A program made the translations under genes and the position numbers. Below, piece after piece: positions 1 to 12,600 of a stretch of 64,000 bases of DNA. The notes below the pieces were generated by a model. That model saw only the letters and a list, made by a program, of their open reading frames with translations. It was not told the origin of the DNA and made no database searches. The stretch's first letter is position 1. The number at the start of each line of letters is the position of its first letter. The stretch comes from an uncultured Lachnospiraceae bacterium (GTDB taxonomy: Bacteria > Bacillota > Clostridia > Lachnospirales > Lachnospiraceae): positions 19,060 to 83,059 of the forward strand of contig UQAW01000007.1 of assembly GCA_900539175.1 (NCBI GenBank). The letters run 5' to 3'.

Positions 1-1
1 T

Positions 2-3000
2 CAAGACGCTACTGGCTCAGTATGGGGAGAGGGTGCGGGTGTAGTTGTCTTGAAGCGCTTAAAAGATGCGGTAAAAGACGGTGATAATATCCAGGCGGTT
101 ATTAAGGGCAGTGCTGTTAACAGTGATGGGGCATCTAGCAGCCTGACTTCACCAAATGGAAGGGCACAGGAAGAGGTTATTGAGGCTGCCTGGGAGCGGG
201 CAAAGATTCATCCAGAACAGATATCTTATATTGAAGCGCATGGAACTGGAACGATTATTGGCGACCCAATCGAACTGAAGGCATTACAGAAAGCATTTCT
301 TAAGCATACTGCCAGACGTCAATTTTGCGGAGTTGGTTCAGTAAAATCGAATATTGGGCATACGGTTGCTGCATCTGGAATGGCATCATTTATAAAAATG
401 GTGATGGCTCTTCAGAAGCAGCAGATTCCGCCAACTCTTCATTTTAGCGAACCAAACCGTTATGTACGTTTTCACCAGGGGCCGGTTTACATTAACGATT
501 CTTTAAAGGACTGGCAAAGCAATAAAGATGGTGGCCGTCTGTGTGGAGTCAGCTCTTTCGGCTTTAGTGGAACCAATGTACATATTGTGATGGGAGAAGC
601 ACCTGATAGAAACGAGGTGGAGGAAACCAGAGCTTTGGAACAGGGAGCTATATTTACCATATCTGCAAAGACGGAAAACGTACTTTGGCAATATATGAAG
701 GAATACGATGCGTTTCTTAATAAGACACCACTCAGCCTGGAAGAAATTTGTTATACTGCAGCTGTGGGAAGAACACATTTTGATTATCGCTTGGGCATCG
801 TGGCAAAAACGAAACAGGAATTAGAAGAGAAACTAAAGAACTGTCTTCTTGGAGATGGTGAAAGAACCATGGAGGGTGTTTTCTTTGGAAACAGGAAAAC
901 GGAAAGCGGCCTGGATGATGCCGAGGATATTCAGAAAAAAACAATACGAGAATTGACTTATGCCCAACTATTACGTATTGCAGCTATATACGCAGATGGA
1001 GGGCAGATTGCCTGGGATAGACTATACGAAAAGGAAGCATTAAAACGAGTGAGTCTGCCGGTATATCCATTCGAAAAGATACCTTGCTGGATGGAGGAAG
1101 ATGATTCACTCCAACAGCCGCCTGTTGCAGATAAGGTTAGTGAGAATTCACTTTACTACAAACTGGGCTGGAGGGAAATGGAATTACTCAAGGACAGGCA
1201 AGAGCATAAATCACGGATTTTGTTATTCCTCCCAGAAGGAGAACTGGCAGAAAAGCTGATGGAAGAGCTTGGGAAGCTGGAGAGTGAGTTGATATGTGTT
1301 ACACAGGCCGAGTCCTATGAGAAAAAGGATAAAACAAAATATGCTATCGGTACAGGCCAAGGGGATTATATCAGGTTATTTGAGGATATTCATTTAAATT
1401 CTATCGATCAGGTGATTTATGGATTCAGCATGAATGCGGAGGCTGAAAATGGAAATGTTGATGAATATCTGAATACAGGACTTTATGGCTTGTTCTGGCT
1501 TGCGAAGTGTATGATGAGGCAGGAGGCAGCCAAGAAGATAGGCTTCTTCATTTTAACAAGCAATTCCTATCTGGTAAGTGGAACAGAATCGTTTTATCAG
1601 CCATTCCAGGGTGCAATGGCAGGCTTAGGAAAGGTAATCAATGCGGAAAATCCTAATATTGCAGTTCGGATTCTGGATCTGGACCAAACGGAAGCCGTAG
1701 AACATATAATACAGGAGCTTTGCCTTGAGTCAGAAGACAATGCGGTTGTTTATGCATACCGTGATGGAAAAAGGTATGTGGAAGAGCTTCAGAACATTGA
1801 GCCTGACAAACTAGATAGAAGGAATCTGGTTTTTTGGAAGGATGGTGTCTATGTTATCTCTGGTGGTACAGGCGGATTGGGACTAGAGATCGCGGAATAC
1901 ATCGCCGGAAAGGGGCAGCAGACATTTGTCTTGCTTTGCAGGAATCCTTTGCCGAAGCGAAGTGAGTGGGAGCAGATTGTCAATTCTAGAGCAGGGGCAA
2001 CTGCACAGAAAATAAAGAAAATCATGCAGATTGAGCAGATGGGAAGCAAGGTAAGTATATATGCGTTTGATATTGCCGATGAACATGAAACACAAAGAGT
2101 ATGCGGTGAGATTATAAAGGAGAAGGGAAGAATTGATGGGATCATTCATGCTGCGGGAGTATTCGATGGAGGATTTCTGGCGAATAAGAGTTTTGAGGAA
2201 TTTTTACAGGTAACTCGTCCTAAAATCCAGGGAACCTGGAATCTTCATAAGGCGACTAGAGCCTATAAACCAGCATTTTGGATTAATTTTTCCTCAGCTG
2301 TTACAGTAAGCGGTATTCCAGGACAAGGAGCTTATACGGCAGCCAATGCATTTTTGGACACGTTTACATTCTACCGAAATCAGGAGGGGCTACATACCAT
2401 TACTATAAACTGGGGAATATGGAGTGAAACCGGAGGTGCCCCAAGAGGACTAGTAGAAAAACGAAGCATTTTTAAGACATTATCCACTCAGGAAGCCATT
2501 CAGGCATTTGATGAAGTTCTGAAAAGAGAAGTGAACCGTATTTTGGTATGCCCATTGCATTTTGATGAACAACTATGTCAGGTATATGAAGAAATACCGA
2601 TCAAGCTGCATACTGATATTGTAAGGCATCTAGAAACACTAAAGGAACAAAACCGGGAGAAGACAAGGGGAAGGGCAGGAAAGAAAAGGAGAGTTACCCT
2701 AAAAGGAAGAGAACAGGGCAGCTATACAGAGACCGAGAAAGCGCTTGCCTATATATGGGCAGATGTATTCGGCTATGACACCATTGCGGTAGACGATGAT
2801 TTTTACGTACTAGGAGGAGACTCAAGACTTGCTATCAGGATTATCAATGAAATATCAGATTGTCTTCATAAACAGATTTCAATAGGACAGATATTGAATG
2901 AGAATACCATAGAAGGGGTTGCAAGAATTATTGATGGAGGATATCAAGAAAAGAATAAGACATTTGCCATTACATCTGTGCCCAAAAGAGAGTTTTATCC

Positions 3001-6000
3001 GGTAACTTCAGCCCAGCGCAGATTATATTTAGTGCATCAATTCGGAACACGTTCCTTGAGCTACTACATTCCAATTGTGCTCTCTGTAGAAGGCAAGTTA
3101 AAAGTTTCATTATTAGAGGAGGCATTTAAAGAGGTAATCCGGCGACAGAGTGCGCTGAGAAGTTCATTTATCATTATAAATGACGAAATCGTAGCCAAGG
3201 TATCTGACGCACCAGAATTCCGTCTGCCTGTAATTAAGACACTTGATGTTAAGAAAGCCATGCAGGAATTTTTTGTTCCATTCGCTTTGGAAGAAGAGAT
3301 ACTCATGAAGGCGGCGTTACTTGAGACGGATGGTGAAAAAAGTTATCTGCTGATACAGGTTCACCATATCATAGCAGATGAAATGTCGATTCATATTCTG
3401 ATTCATGAGTTGCTATCATTCTATAGAAAAGAAAAACTGCCCGAACTGAAAGTTAATTTTAGTGACTACATGGTATGGTGCGAGCAGTTCGAGAATTCTG
3501 AAACAGTGAAGGAACAAGAATTGTATTGGACAAGTAAACTGCTAGGACAGGACGAAAAACTTAAGGTTCCTTGCGATCGGAGAAGAGATAAGCAGGAAAA
3601 ACCAGTCGGGGACGAGTGTTCTCTATTCATAGGTGAAATGGAGACGAAACGGTTGATAGAGGCAGGAAAGAAAAGAGAAATTACACCATTTGTCCTGTTT
3701 TTATCGGGTTATTACGTCTTATTGCATAAGTATTGCGAGTGCAATAACCTGATTATCGGAACCCCTGTTACGGGAAGAAAACAGAAAGAGTGTGAAAACC
3801 TGATTGGGATGTATGCGAATACAGTAGCACTCCGCTGTGAAATTAGTGAGAATGAAGATTTCTGGACATTTGCGAAAGAAGTGAAGGAAACCGTTCTGGA
3901 AGCTTTTGAGAATCAGGATTATCCATTTGAAAAGATTATTGAAAAGATGGGGCGGACAACGGATGGAAGTGATAATCCTTTAGCAGATACGATGTTTACG
4001 ATGCGCAATGGAAAAGAAATTACGCTTATGGCAGATGGATGCAAGATCCGTATGGAACCTTATGAAAACCATCCAGTAAAATTTGATTTATCAATGGAAG
4101 TTGTACATATGCCGGATGGAATTCAAGTTCACATGGAATACGATGCTTCCTTGTTCTATGAAGCTACCGTACAGCGACTTTTAAAATACTACCAAAATAT
4201 TCTGTTTTATATTATGGAAAATGGCCAAACAAGCATTAAAGATATTCCAATGATAGGACTTGAGGAGAAGCAGAGGCTTTTAGAAGCATACAATCAGACA
4301 GAAGCAGAATATCCTTCTGAAGAGACACTGCCAAGCATGTTTACGAGAAAGGCGCGGAGAGAGCCAGATGCAATTGCTGCAAGTATGAATGGAATGAAAA
4401 TGAGCTATAGGGAGTTCGAGGAGAAAGCAGATAAGATTGCAAGATATTTATGTTTGCAAGGTGTGAATTGTGAGGATGTTGTAGGCATAACATCCCGCCG
4501 ATCCCTTGATATGCTGACCGCTGTTATGGGAATCCTAAAGGCAGGCGGGGCCTATCTGCCAATCAATCTGGATCTGCCAAGAGAGAGGATCTGTTATATG
4601 CTGGCGGATAGCCAGATGAAACTTCTTCTGGTAGAAGGGGTGGAAAAACAGATTTATTTTGAACATGTGGAAACAAAAGTCATTCATGATATCTTCGAGT
4701 GTCAGGAAGTAAGTATGACAGAACTTAAGCCAGTATCTCCAGATAATCTGGCATATGTAATCTATACGTCGGGTTCTACAGGAAAACCAAAAGGGGTCAT
4801 GATTGAACACCGTTCCGTGATGAACCGTATACACTGGGGGGAGAAGGCGTATCCGCTTAGAGCGGACGATGTGATTCTTCAGAAAACACCAACAACCTTT
4901 GATGTGTCTGTATGGGAGCTGTTCTGGCATGTATTTTCCGAAGCAAGTGTATGTCTGTTGAATCCAGGTAGTGAGAAAAATCCAGAGGAGATAATAGAAT
5001 GTATCGAAAGCAATAGGATTACCGTTATGCATTTTGTACCGTCCATGCTTGAGGTATTTTTAGAATATATAGAGCAGCGAAAAGAAACAAAGAGGCTGAA
5101 TAGTCTAAGGCTGGTATTTGCAAGCGGGGAAGCATTAATGCCAGAACAGGTAGAAAGGTTTTACAAGCTATTGGGAGAGCATGCAAAGTTGGTGAATCTA
5201 TATGGACCGACAGAGGCAACCGTGGAAGTGACCTATTATGAGTGTGAGGAAGGAATCGAGTCTGTCCCAATTGGAAAGCCAATTGACAATACAAGAATTT
5301 ATATTGTTGGAAGAGACGGCCAGTTAAGAACAGAGGGGGAACTCTGGATAGCAGGAGCCGGAGTTGCTAGAGGGTATCTGAATAATGAAGAGCTGACCAG
5401 AGAAAGATTCATTGAGGATCCATTCGTGAAGGGATTAAGGGTATACAAGACGGGAGACCGGGCAAGATGGAACAAGGATGGAAATATAGAATATCTGGGA
5501 CGTAAAGATGGGCAGTTAAAAATAAGAGGAAACCGAATTGAAAGCTCAGAAGTGGAAGCGGGCCTTAAGGAATGCTGTGGAGTGAAAGAAGCCGTTGTTC
5601 TGTTGCAGGAAGCAGGATCAGAAAAAAGACTGTATGCCTTTGTGACAACTGCAGAAGGCATTGTGGAAAAGGAACTGAAGGCTGAACTGGCACAAAAGTT
5701 ACCAGATTATATGATACCATCCAGAATTCAGATAATAGCAAGCATGCCTCTTACCGAGAATGGAAAATTAGACAAGAAGGCATTGCATGTAATGTGGGAA
5801 ACAACAGAAGATGCAGAATCCCAGGAAGCAAAGGATGGGAAAGAAAAACAGATTGAACAGATATGGAAAGATATTTTAGGACCGGTAAAAATCGGAATGA
5901 CGGATAATTTCTTTGATGTAGGAGGAAACTCCATCCTTCTTATAAAGCTATTCAATAGGCTTGACAAAGTGTATCCTGATGTATTTAAGCTTACAGACAT

Positions 6001-6652
6001 GTTCCTTTATCCCAATATAAGGAGATTAGCTGAGTACCTTAACCAGCTGGAAGAAAGTAATTTGAGTGGTTTTCCGCTCTTTCAACTGGAAGATTGCTAT
6101 TATGACATTGAGGGGGAGGATTACACGTATCATCTGGAAGTAACACTAGATAAGGCGATGCTGTTTGAGATTGATAAAACAGCAGAAGAACAGGAAGTAG
6201 AAGCTTTTGATATACTGGCGAGTATTTTCTTGATTTCTGTTTTACAGCTTTCAAAAAATTCTGAGGGAACGGTATTTTTACAATATGGCGGCAAAGATAC
6301 GGTACTGCCTTTACTGGTAAAGCGTGAGGAAACGGATTACATAATTAGCTTTATTAAGAATATAAAAGAAAAGAGAATACAGGGAAAAAAGAATCATGAG
6401 GAAGTAGGAATAGCCAAGATTCAGGAATGTATTGCGAACCAGGCTGGGACAAGTATTGTGATCGGAACAGAGGAGATGATATCTGATTTGGAAAAATTTG
6501 ATTTGCACCTTCAGTATGTAAGAAAGGATGAAGCAGATGGAACAGAAGCATTAACCTGTAACCTGTATTTTAAGAATGAGAAACTAAGTGGAAGCAATGT
6601 AGAAAAAATACTGAATGGATATATGGAATTATTAAGAATAATCATGTTGTGA
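2..6652 (+). CDS. Trans-AT PKS/NRPS hybrid, 3' part (KS-KR-ACP-C-A[Ser]-PCP-half C)
   Basis: The frame is open to the left edge, so the gene starts upstream and the KS active-site Cys is not visible. Domains by nucleotide: KS end with both His motifs (HGTGT near 235, NIGH near 350) to about 600; post-KS linker with no AT; KR about 1840-2450 (GGTGGLG, catalytic Ser and Tyr before TAANAF); ACP about 2710-2940 (GGDS); C about 2990-4290, whose core motif reads HHIIADE instead of HHxxxDG; A about 4300-5790; PCP about 5840-6050 (GGNS). The A pocket reads D-V-W-H-F-S-L-V-E-K by alignment to the GrsA positions, close to known serine codes. The last 180 residues resemble only the C-terminal lobe of a condensation domain. 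The next gene begins 18 nt downstream with a KS, so this half domain sits at an NRPS-to-PKS hand-over. The module would extend by one reduced malonyl unit and then add Ser. Confidence 0.93.
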   Translation, partial: QDATGSVWGEGAGVVVLKRLKDAVKDGDNIQAVIKGSAVNSDGASSSLTSPNGRAQEEVIEAAWERAKIHPEQISYIEAHGTGTIIGDPIELKALQKAFLKHTARRQFCGVGSVKSNIGHTVAASGMASFIKMVMALQKQQIPPTLHFSEPNRYVRFHQGPVYINDSLKDWQSNKDGGRLCGVSSFGFSGTNVHIVMGEAPDRNEVEETRALEQGAIFTISAKTENVLWQYMKEYDAFLNKTPLSLEEICYTAAVGRTHFDYRLGIVAKTKQELEEKLKNCLLGDGERTMEGVFFGNRKTESGLDDAEDIQKKTIRELTYAQLLRIAAIYADGGQIAWDRLYEKEALKRVSLPVYPFEKIPCWMEEDDSLQQPPVADKVSENSLYYKLGWREMELLKDRQEHKSRILLFLPEGELAEKLMEELGKLESELICVTQAESYEKKDKTKYAIGTGQGDYIRLFEDIHLNSIDQVIYGFSMNAEAENGNVDEYLNTGLYGLFWLAKCMMRQEAAKKIGFFILTSNSYLVSGTESFYQPFQGAMAGLGKVINAENPNIAVRILDLDQTEAVEHIIQELCLESEDNAVVYAYRDGKRYVEELQNIEPDKLDRRNLVFWKDGVYVISGGTGGLGLEIAEYIAGKGQQTFVLLCRNPLPKRSEWEQIVNSRAGATAQKIKKIMQIEQMGSKVSIYAFDIADEHETQRVCGEIIKEKGRIDGIIHAAGVFDGGFLANKSFEEFLQVTRPKIQGTWNLHKATRAYKPAFWINFSSAVTVSGIPGQGAYTAANAFLDTFTFYRNQEGLHTITINWGIWSETGGAPRGLVEKRSIFKTLSTQEAIQAFDEVLKREVNRILVCPLHFDEQLCQVYEEIPIKLHTDIVRHLETLKEQNREKTRGRAGKKRRVTLKGREQGSYTETEKALAYIWADVFGYDTIAVDDDFYVLGGDSRLAIRIINEISDCLHKQISIGQILNENTIEGVARIIDGGYQEKNKTFAITSVPKREFYPVTSAQRRLYLVHQFGTRSLSYYIPIVLSVEGKLKVSLLEEAFKEVIRRQSALRSSFIIINDEIVAKVSDAPEFRLPVIKTLDVKKAMQEFFVPFALEEEILMKAALLETDGEKSYLLIQVHHIIADEMSIHILIHELLSFYRKEKLPELKVNFSDYMVWCEQFENSETVKEQELYWTSKLLGQDEKLKVPCDRRRDKQEKPVGDECSLFIGEMETKRLIEAGKKREITPFVLFLSGYYVLLHKYCECNNLIIGTPVTGRKQKECENLIGMYANTVALRCEISENEDFWTFAKEVKETVLEAFENQDYPFEKIIEKMGRTTDGSDNPLADTMFTMRNGKEITLMADGCKIRMEPYENHPVKFDLSMEVVHMPDGIQVHMEYDASLFYEATVQRLLKYYQNILFYIMENGQTSIKDIPMIGLEEKQRLLEAYNQTEAEYPSEETLPSMFTRKARREPDAIAASMNGMKMSYREFEEKADKIARYLCLQGVNCEDVVGITSRRSLDMLTAVMGILKAGGAYLPINLDLPRERICYMLADSQMKLLLVEGVEKQIYFEHVETKVIHDIFECQEVSMTELKPVSPDNLAYVIYTSGSTGKPKGVMIEHRSVMNRIHWGEKAYPLRADDVILQKTPTTFDVSVWELFWHVFSEASVCLLNPGSEKNPEEIIECIESNRITVMHFVPSMLEVFLEYIEQRKETKRLNSLRLVFASGEALMPEQVERFYKLLGEHAKLVNLYGPTEATVEVTYYECEEGIESVPIGKPIDNTRIYIVGRDGQLRTEGELWIAGAGVARGYLNNEELTRERFIEDPFVKGLRVYKTGDRARWNKDGNIEYLGRKDGQLKIRGNRIESSEVEAGLKECCGVKEAVVLLQEAGSEKRLYAFVTTAEGIVEKELKAELAQKLPDYMIPSRIQIIASMPLTENGKLDKKALHVMWETTEDAESQEAKDGKEKQIEQIWKDILGPVKIGMTDNFFDVGGNSILLIKLFNRLDKVYPDVFKLTDMFLYPNIRRLAEYLNQLEESNLSGFPLFQLEDCYYDIEGEDYTYHLEVTLDKAMLFEIDKTAEEQEVEAFDILASIFLISVLQLSKNSEGTVFLQYGGKDTVLPLLVKREETDYIISFIKNIKEKRIQGKKNHEEVGIAKIQECIANQAGTSIVIGTEEMISDLEKFDLHLQYVRKDEADGTEALTCNLYFKNEKLSGSNVEKILNGYMELLRIIML

Positions 6653-6670
6653 TAGGATAAGGTGAATGAA

Positions 6671-9600
6671 ATGAAGGAACAGATATCAGAATTAAATATC
6701 CGGAAAATCATGGATAGTGCTGCGGGAAAGGCAAAAAGAATTGAACAGGACTTGATAAAGGATATAGCAGTAATTGGAATCGGTATCCGTTTTCCTGGGG
6801 CAGATAATGTGGATGAATTCTGGAACAATATTGCCCATAAGAGAGATTGCATAGGTGAGCTTTCCGATATAAGAAAAAATGACGTGAGGGCTTATATGGA
6901 ATGCAAGGAATCAGATAAGGAAATTGTTTTTCGAAAGGGAGCCTATCTGGATGATATTTCACATTTCGATTATTCAGCATTTCATATAGCTCCGAAAGAA
7001 GCGGAACTTATGGATCCGAACCAGAGAGTATTTCTGGAAACGGCGTGGCAGGCGATTGAAGACGCCGGGTATACGGAAAGAATTAAAGGCAGTTTAACGG
7101 GAGTATATGCGGGTTATAGCGGTTCAGCGCTGGATTCGTATGCGGCAATTATTAGTGAATATGACCAGGGAGTTTTAGACATTGCATTCGCTGCAAATTT
7201 ACCGTCTGTACTTGCAGGAAGATTATCCTATCTGCTGGACTTAAAAGGCGGAAGCATGGTAATTGATACGGCATGTTCATCTTCTTTAGTGGCGGTACAT
7301 AACGCCTGCAAAGCAATTCAACATAGAGAGTGTGAGATGGCAATTGCAGGCGGCTGTAAGATTACGCTTTTTCCATTAGAGCATCAGGGAAAGATAGGAA
7401 TCGAGTCCTCTGACGGAAAAACACATACATTTGACAACCAGTCTGATGGAACTGGAGAAGGAGAGGGAGCAGCAGCTATTCTACTAAAACCTTATGAGAA
7501 GGCAAAGAAAGATGGTGATTATATCTATGCGGTAATTAAGGGGAGTGCGGTTAATCAGGATGGTCATTCAATTGGCCTGACAGCACCGAATGGACAGGCA
7601 CAGCAGGAGGTTATAAGAAAGGCATGGAAAGATGCTGGGGTGCCGCCGGATACCATATCTTACGTGGAAGTGCATGGAACAGGAACTTCACTAGGTGATC
7701 CTATTGAGGTAGATGCCCTGTCAAAGGCGTTTTCAAGTCAGACTTCGAGAAAACAGTTTTGTGCTGTCAGTGCCGTAAAAACCAACTTAGGACATCAGGA
7801 CACGGTATCCGGAATCGCAGGTCTGGTAAAGGCCATACTGGCATTGAATAATAAAAAGCTTCCGCCGTTTGCACATTTTAATACTCCAAACCAGAAAATA
7901 GATTTTACAGCTTCCCCTGTTTATATCTGTGACAGGCTTATGGACTGGGAGGTAGACGGAGTACGCAGGTGCGGAGTCAGTTCCTTTGGGCTTAATGGCA
8001 CCAACTGTCATATGGTGCTTGAGGAAGCACTTTATAATCCGTGTGGAGCAGAAAAGGAAGGCCTTAAGAATCCGTGCTATCATGCGTTACTGCTTTCGGC
8101 TAAGAACAAAGAGTTCATGAAACAGACCTTACAGAGGGAGCGGGAGTTTTTAGCGGAACAAACACACATTCAGCTAGAGGAGTTTTTGTATTCACACCAT
8201 ACAGGAAAAATTCATCTTCCATGGCGTCTTGCCATTGTATTTAACGAAGTTAAGGACTTATGTGAAAAAATAGATAAATTGCTGTACCTTGACATGCAGG
8301 CAATTGAGGATACATTTTTTCAGACGGCAGAAGAAAAGACAGATCGTATTGAGTATCTGAGAGAATGGAATCAGGATAAGGAAAAAATACTTGAACTTTC
8401 GAGACGGTACGTAGAAGGATATCGGGTCGACTGGGATAAATATTATCAGTCAAGTGCTGTGAAAAGATGCAGGATCCCGCTATATCCACTAGACCGGAAG
8501 TATTGCTGGGTAAAGAACCGGCAACAAGCAGACCAGAAGCTTTTGGGTATGAAAACGGCAGATTACCAAGGAATCTGCATATACCAGAGAACATTTCAGG
8601 TAAAGGATCACTGGGTACTGAAAGAACACAGCATAAATGGAAAAAATCTTTTCCCGGGTGCTTCCTTAATTGAAATGGCGGCAGAATTAGGATATCAGCT
8701 CTATCCAGGTGGAATAGTATGTTTACAGAAGTTCATGCTTCTAGAACCCTTCTTTGTAGATAGGCAGGAGAAGAAAACAGTACAAGTCATAGCAGAGAAG
8801 AAGGATGGATATTATGCGGTGTCTATTCTTGGCAAGGGAACAGAAGATAGCTGGGTAAAATATGCAGAATGCCAGTTATACCGTGAAGAAATGCTAGAGC
8901 GGGAAAAGCTTGAAATCAACTGGGAACGTGATGACGATGTGGAAAATATAAAGATTTCCAATACAGAAAGGTTTGTAGATGCCGGGGATAGATGGAATAA
9001 TATAAATTCTGTAAAAATAGAAGAAAATGACTGTTTTGTGCAGCTTAAGCTTGCAGAGAGATATGAAGATGAAGCAAGGTATTACTATATGCATCCAGCA
9101 TTGCTTGATAATGGGATTAACGCTGCGCTGCATCTAGAGAGTGATGGAAACTTCCTTCCATTTTACTTCGAAAAAATATATATCGCAGGTACTCTTGGCA
9201 ACCAGATCCAAAGCAGCATTCATATGGTAAGCCGGGATAAAGAACAGGGATTATTATCTTACCGTATAAAAATGGCAGACAGGCAGGGAAACGTTAAAGT
9301 TTTCATTGAAGATTATGTAGCCAGAAGAATGGATAAGAATTCGCTCGAAAAAAGAGACAGCGCCATGTTTCATGAGGTGAAATGGCAGGCACAGGAACAG
9401 CTAGAGCTGACTGAGAAAAATGCAGGATCAGATGTTATTTTACTTAAAGACGAAACGGAGCTTGGCAGAAAAGTAAAGATGGCCTTTGAACAGGCAGGAT
9501 ATTCGGTGAAGACTTGTTTAATGGCAGAAGGAAAGATAGAGTCTAGACTGCAAGGCCTACTGATGAACCAGAAACCATTTTCCAGAATCAATCTTGTACT

Positions 9601-12600
9601 GGCAGTCCCAGATTCCAGGGAGAATACCGAGATTGACAATGCGGATCAGATTCAGCAGGAGTTTATGGAACAAATCCATTGGATAAAACTTTTGATGAGA
9701 GAATATATAAATCTTAAGTTCCGTTGTTTTGTTGTGACAGAGTCCGCATGCAGTGTCATGGAAAATGAAAAAGGCGGCAATCTGATAGGAGCCATGCTCG
9801 CCGCTTTCTTCCAGGTGGTGAATCAGGAGAGCAGTAACATGACTGGTAAATGTCTTGATTTTGATTCCAATACTTCACTACAGTATTTAGTTTCAGAGCT
9901 AGAGCAAGGGGAAGGGGATAAGGAGGACAGTTTCATTGCCTACCGTAGAAATGTACGCTATAAACAGATAATCAAAGACGTACCGGTGAATCATTTTTCA
10001 GATAAGCAGACTGTGATAGAAAAGGATGGAGTAGCCATTGTTGCAGGCGGCATCGGTGGAATCGGACTCGAAATCTGCAAAAGGATTGCGGATCTCCAGA
10101 ATGGAACGATCTGTATTATTGGAAAAACTCCGCTTGAGGAAAATAAATCAGATAAAAATGTAAAACAGAAGCTGAAAACCCTGACAGGCTTTGGTGCAAA
10201 AGTGGTGTACTATTCTTGTGACATTGCAGAGAAAGAGGCTTTAGAACAGGTATTTCAAAATATTGCAGAGCAGTTCGGAAAGGTTCAGTTGGTTCTTAAT
10301 ATGACAGGTGTTTCAGGCAATGGGTATGTGCAGTATAAACAGGATTCCGAGATGGTAAATGTAATTGGACCAAAGGTAAAAGGTACTTCTAATCTTTATG
10401 AGTTATGTAAAAAACATCAGATTGGAACGCTTCTTCTATGGTCATCCATTAGCTCTTTTCTAGGAGGCCCGGGGCAAAGTGATTATGCAGCTGCTAATGC
10501 CTATATGGATGCGTTGGCAATGAACCAGAGAGAGGTCGGGACAAAGATTATCTCCGTGGACTGGAGCAGGTGGGAAAACATTGGAATGGCGAAGGGGATA
10601 GAAGGCAGAGATGAGCTGTTCTATCCAGTGACAGGAGAAGAAGGAGTCAAAGCATTCGAGAAAATACTTGCCTATAAAGGAGCCAGACTGGTCGTAGGAA
10701 GAATCAATAAAGAGCATGCGTATTTCCGGAAGCATTTTAGCAAGGAAATGAATAAAATACGCTTAGATTCCTCCCATGAATTACAGGATGCGCAGGAAGC
10801 AGTCCGCCTGACAGGAAGAAAAGACAAAAACTATACCAAGCTTGAGAAACAGTTGGCTCTTATCTGGGGGCAGACACTAGGTTTAACGGAAATTGATGTC
10901 TACGACAGCATATACAACCAAGGTGGGGATTCTATCCTTGCGACTAGAATCGTGAATGCTGCCAAGGAGAAATATCATATCACAATCAGTATTAGCGAAA
11001 TATTTAAATACGCATCTATAGATAAGCTTGCCAACTACCTCGAACAGAAAGAGGTGGCAGCAAGTGAAGTGAAGGAGATAAAGGAGAACGCACAGACAAT
11101 TCGGACAGAGAGTCAATATTATCCTTTGTCCGTAGAGCAGAAGAGAATCTATTTCCTTCATCAGCTAAGCGAATTAAAGACGGTCTACAACTTACCATTT
11201 CATACCGTTTTGCCAAAGATGCTGAAACCTGATTACCTGCATAAGGCGATTGAAATACTAGGAGAGCGCCATTTAGTCCTTAGAACTGTATTTCTAAGCC
11301 GGAACGGAGTTATTATGCAGAAGGTGTTGGATAGGCTAGACTTGGAGATCGAGTGTGTAAAGCTTCAGGACGAAGATCAGGATAGAGCACTTGAGTTGCT
11401 ATTTCAGCGGGAAAATGAGTTTATTTTCGATTTATCCAAACCGTTAATCCGCGTTATGCTGATAGAGTTAAATGACCAGTCCTGTTGTCTATATTTAAAT
11501 CTGCATCATTTGATTACCGATGGATGGAGTACAAGAATTTTGCTGCAGGAACTCTACCAGATTTATACTTGTCAGGAACAGGGAAAAGAAGTTACCTTGC
11601 AAGAGCTTCCGCTTACTTATTTCGACTGGATTCAGGAACGAGAGAACTGGCTGCAGACCGGGCAGGCCAAGGAAATGGAACAGTATTGGCTTAAGGAACT
11701 AGAAGCACCATTGCCGGTTCTAGAACTGCCGTCTGATTTTAAACGTCCTCGTGTTCAGCAGTATCAGGGCAACTATGTTTTGGGATTTCTGGATGAGGAG
11801 GTTACCAGAAAGGTAAAAAAACTTGCAGAATTCTCACATACAACACTACACGTCGTCATGATGTCTGTATATTTTGTGCTGTTGCAAAAGCTAACAGGAA
11901 ACAAAGACATCATTGTAGGATTTCCGATGACTCTTCGAAGTGGAAGAGAATTAGAACAGGTGGTAGGACTTTTTGTAAATACCTTATGCGTCAGGGCAGA
12001 ATTGAATCCGGAAGATACATTTTCGGCATTTATCAAGTATATAAAGGAGAAGAGCTATCAGGCATATGAACATAACCAGTATCCATTTGATGAACTCGTA
12101 ATGAAAATCAATCCAGAGAGAGATCTGTCAAGAACGCCGATATTCTCAACCTTTTTCCAGTTTTATGACGATATTCCTCAGGAAAGAGCAGGGATAAGCC
12201 TGTATGATTTTAGTTTGTACTGCAAACATGCTGGAGAACGAATTGAATTAAGGGCGGAATACAGCACAGGACTGTTCCGGAAGGAGACAGCAGAAAAGTA
12301 TTTAACATATTTCTGTAGGCTTCTTGATCAGGTACTGGATCAAACAGAGGCAAAACTGAAGGATTTAAGTCTTATGTCCACAGAAGAATACCATCAGGTA
12401 ACATGCGGATTCAATCAAACAGAGGCAGCTTATAATAAAGAAGCAACCCTTGCAGATTTATTATCCTGGGATATAAAAAGAGCTGGAAACCAGATTGCAG
12501 TGCGGACTTTAGACAGCCAGGCTACGTACCAGCAACTTGAGAATGATTCCAACCAGCTCGCAAGATGTCTGGTTGATAGGGGCGTTCAGAAGGGACAGGT

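Noticed and set aside
600..1840. A cis-acyltransferase between KS and KR
   Set aside because: The stretch has no GHSxG nucleophile or other AT motif; it fits a post-KS linker and the N-terminal structural half of the KR.
4535..5032. 165-codon ORF on the - strand inside the first A domain
   Set aside because: Opposite a conserved adenylation domain; composition rich in His, Cys and Trp as expected of an antisense shadow, without ribosome site or domain.
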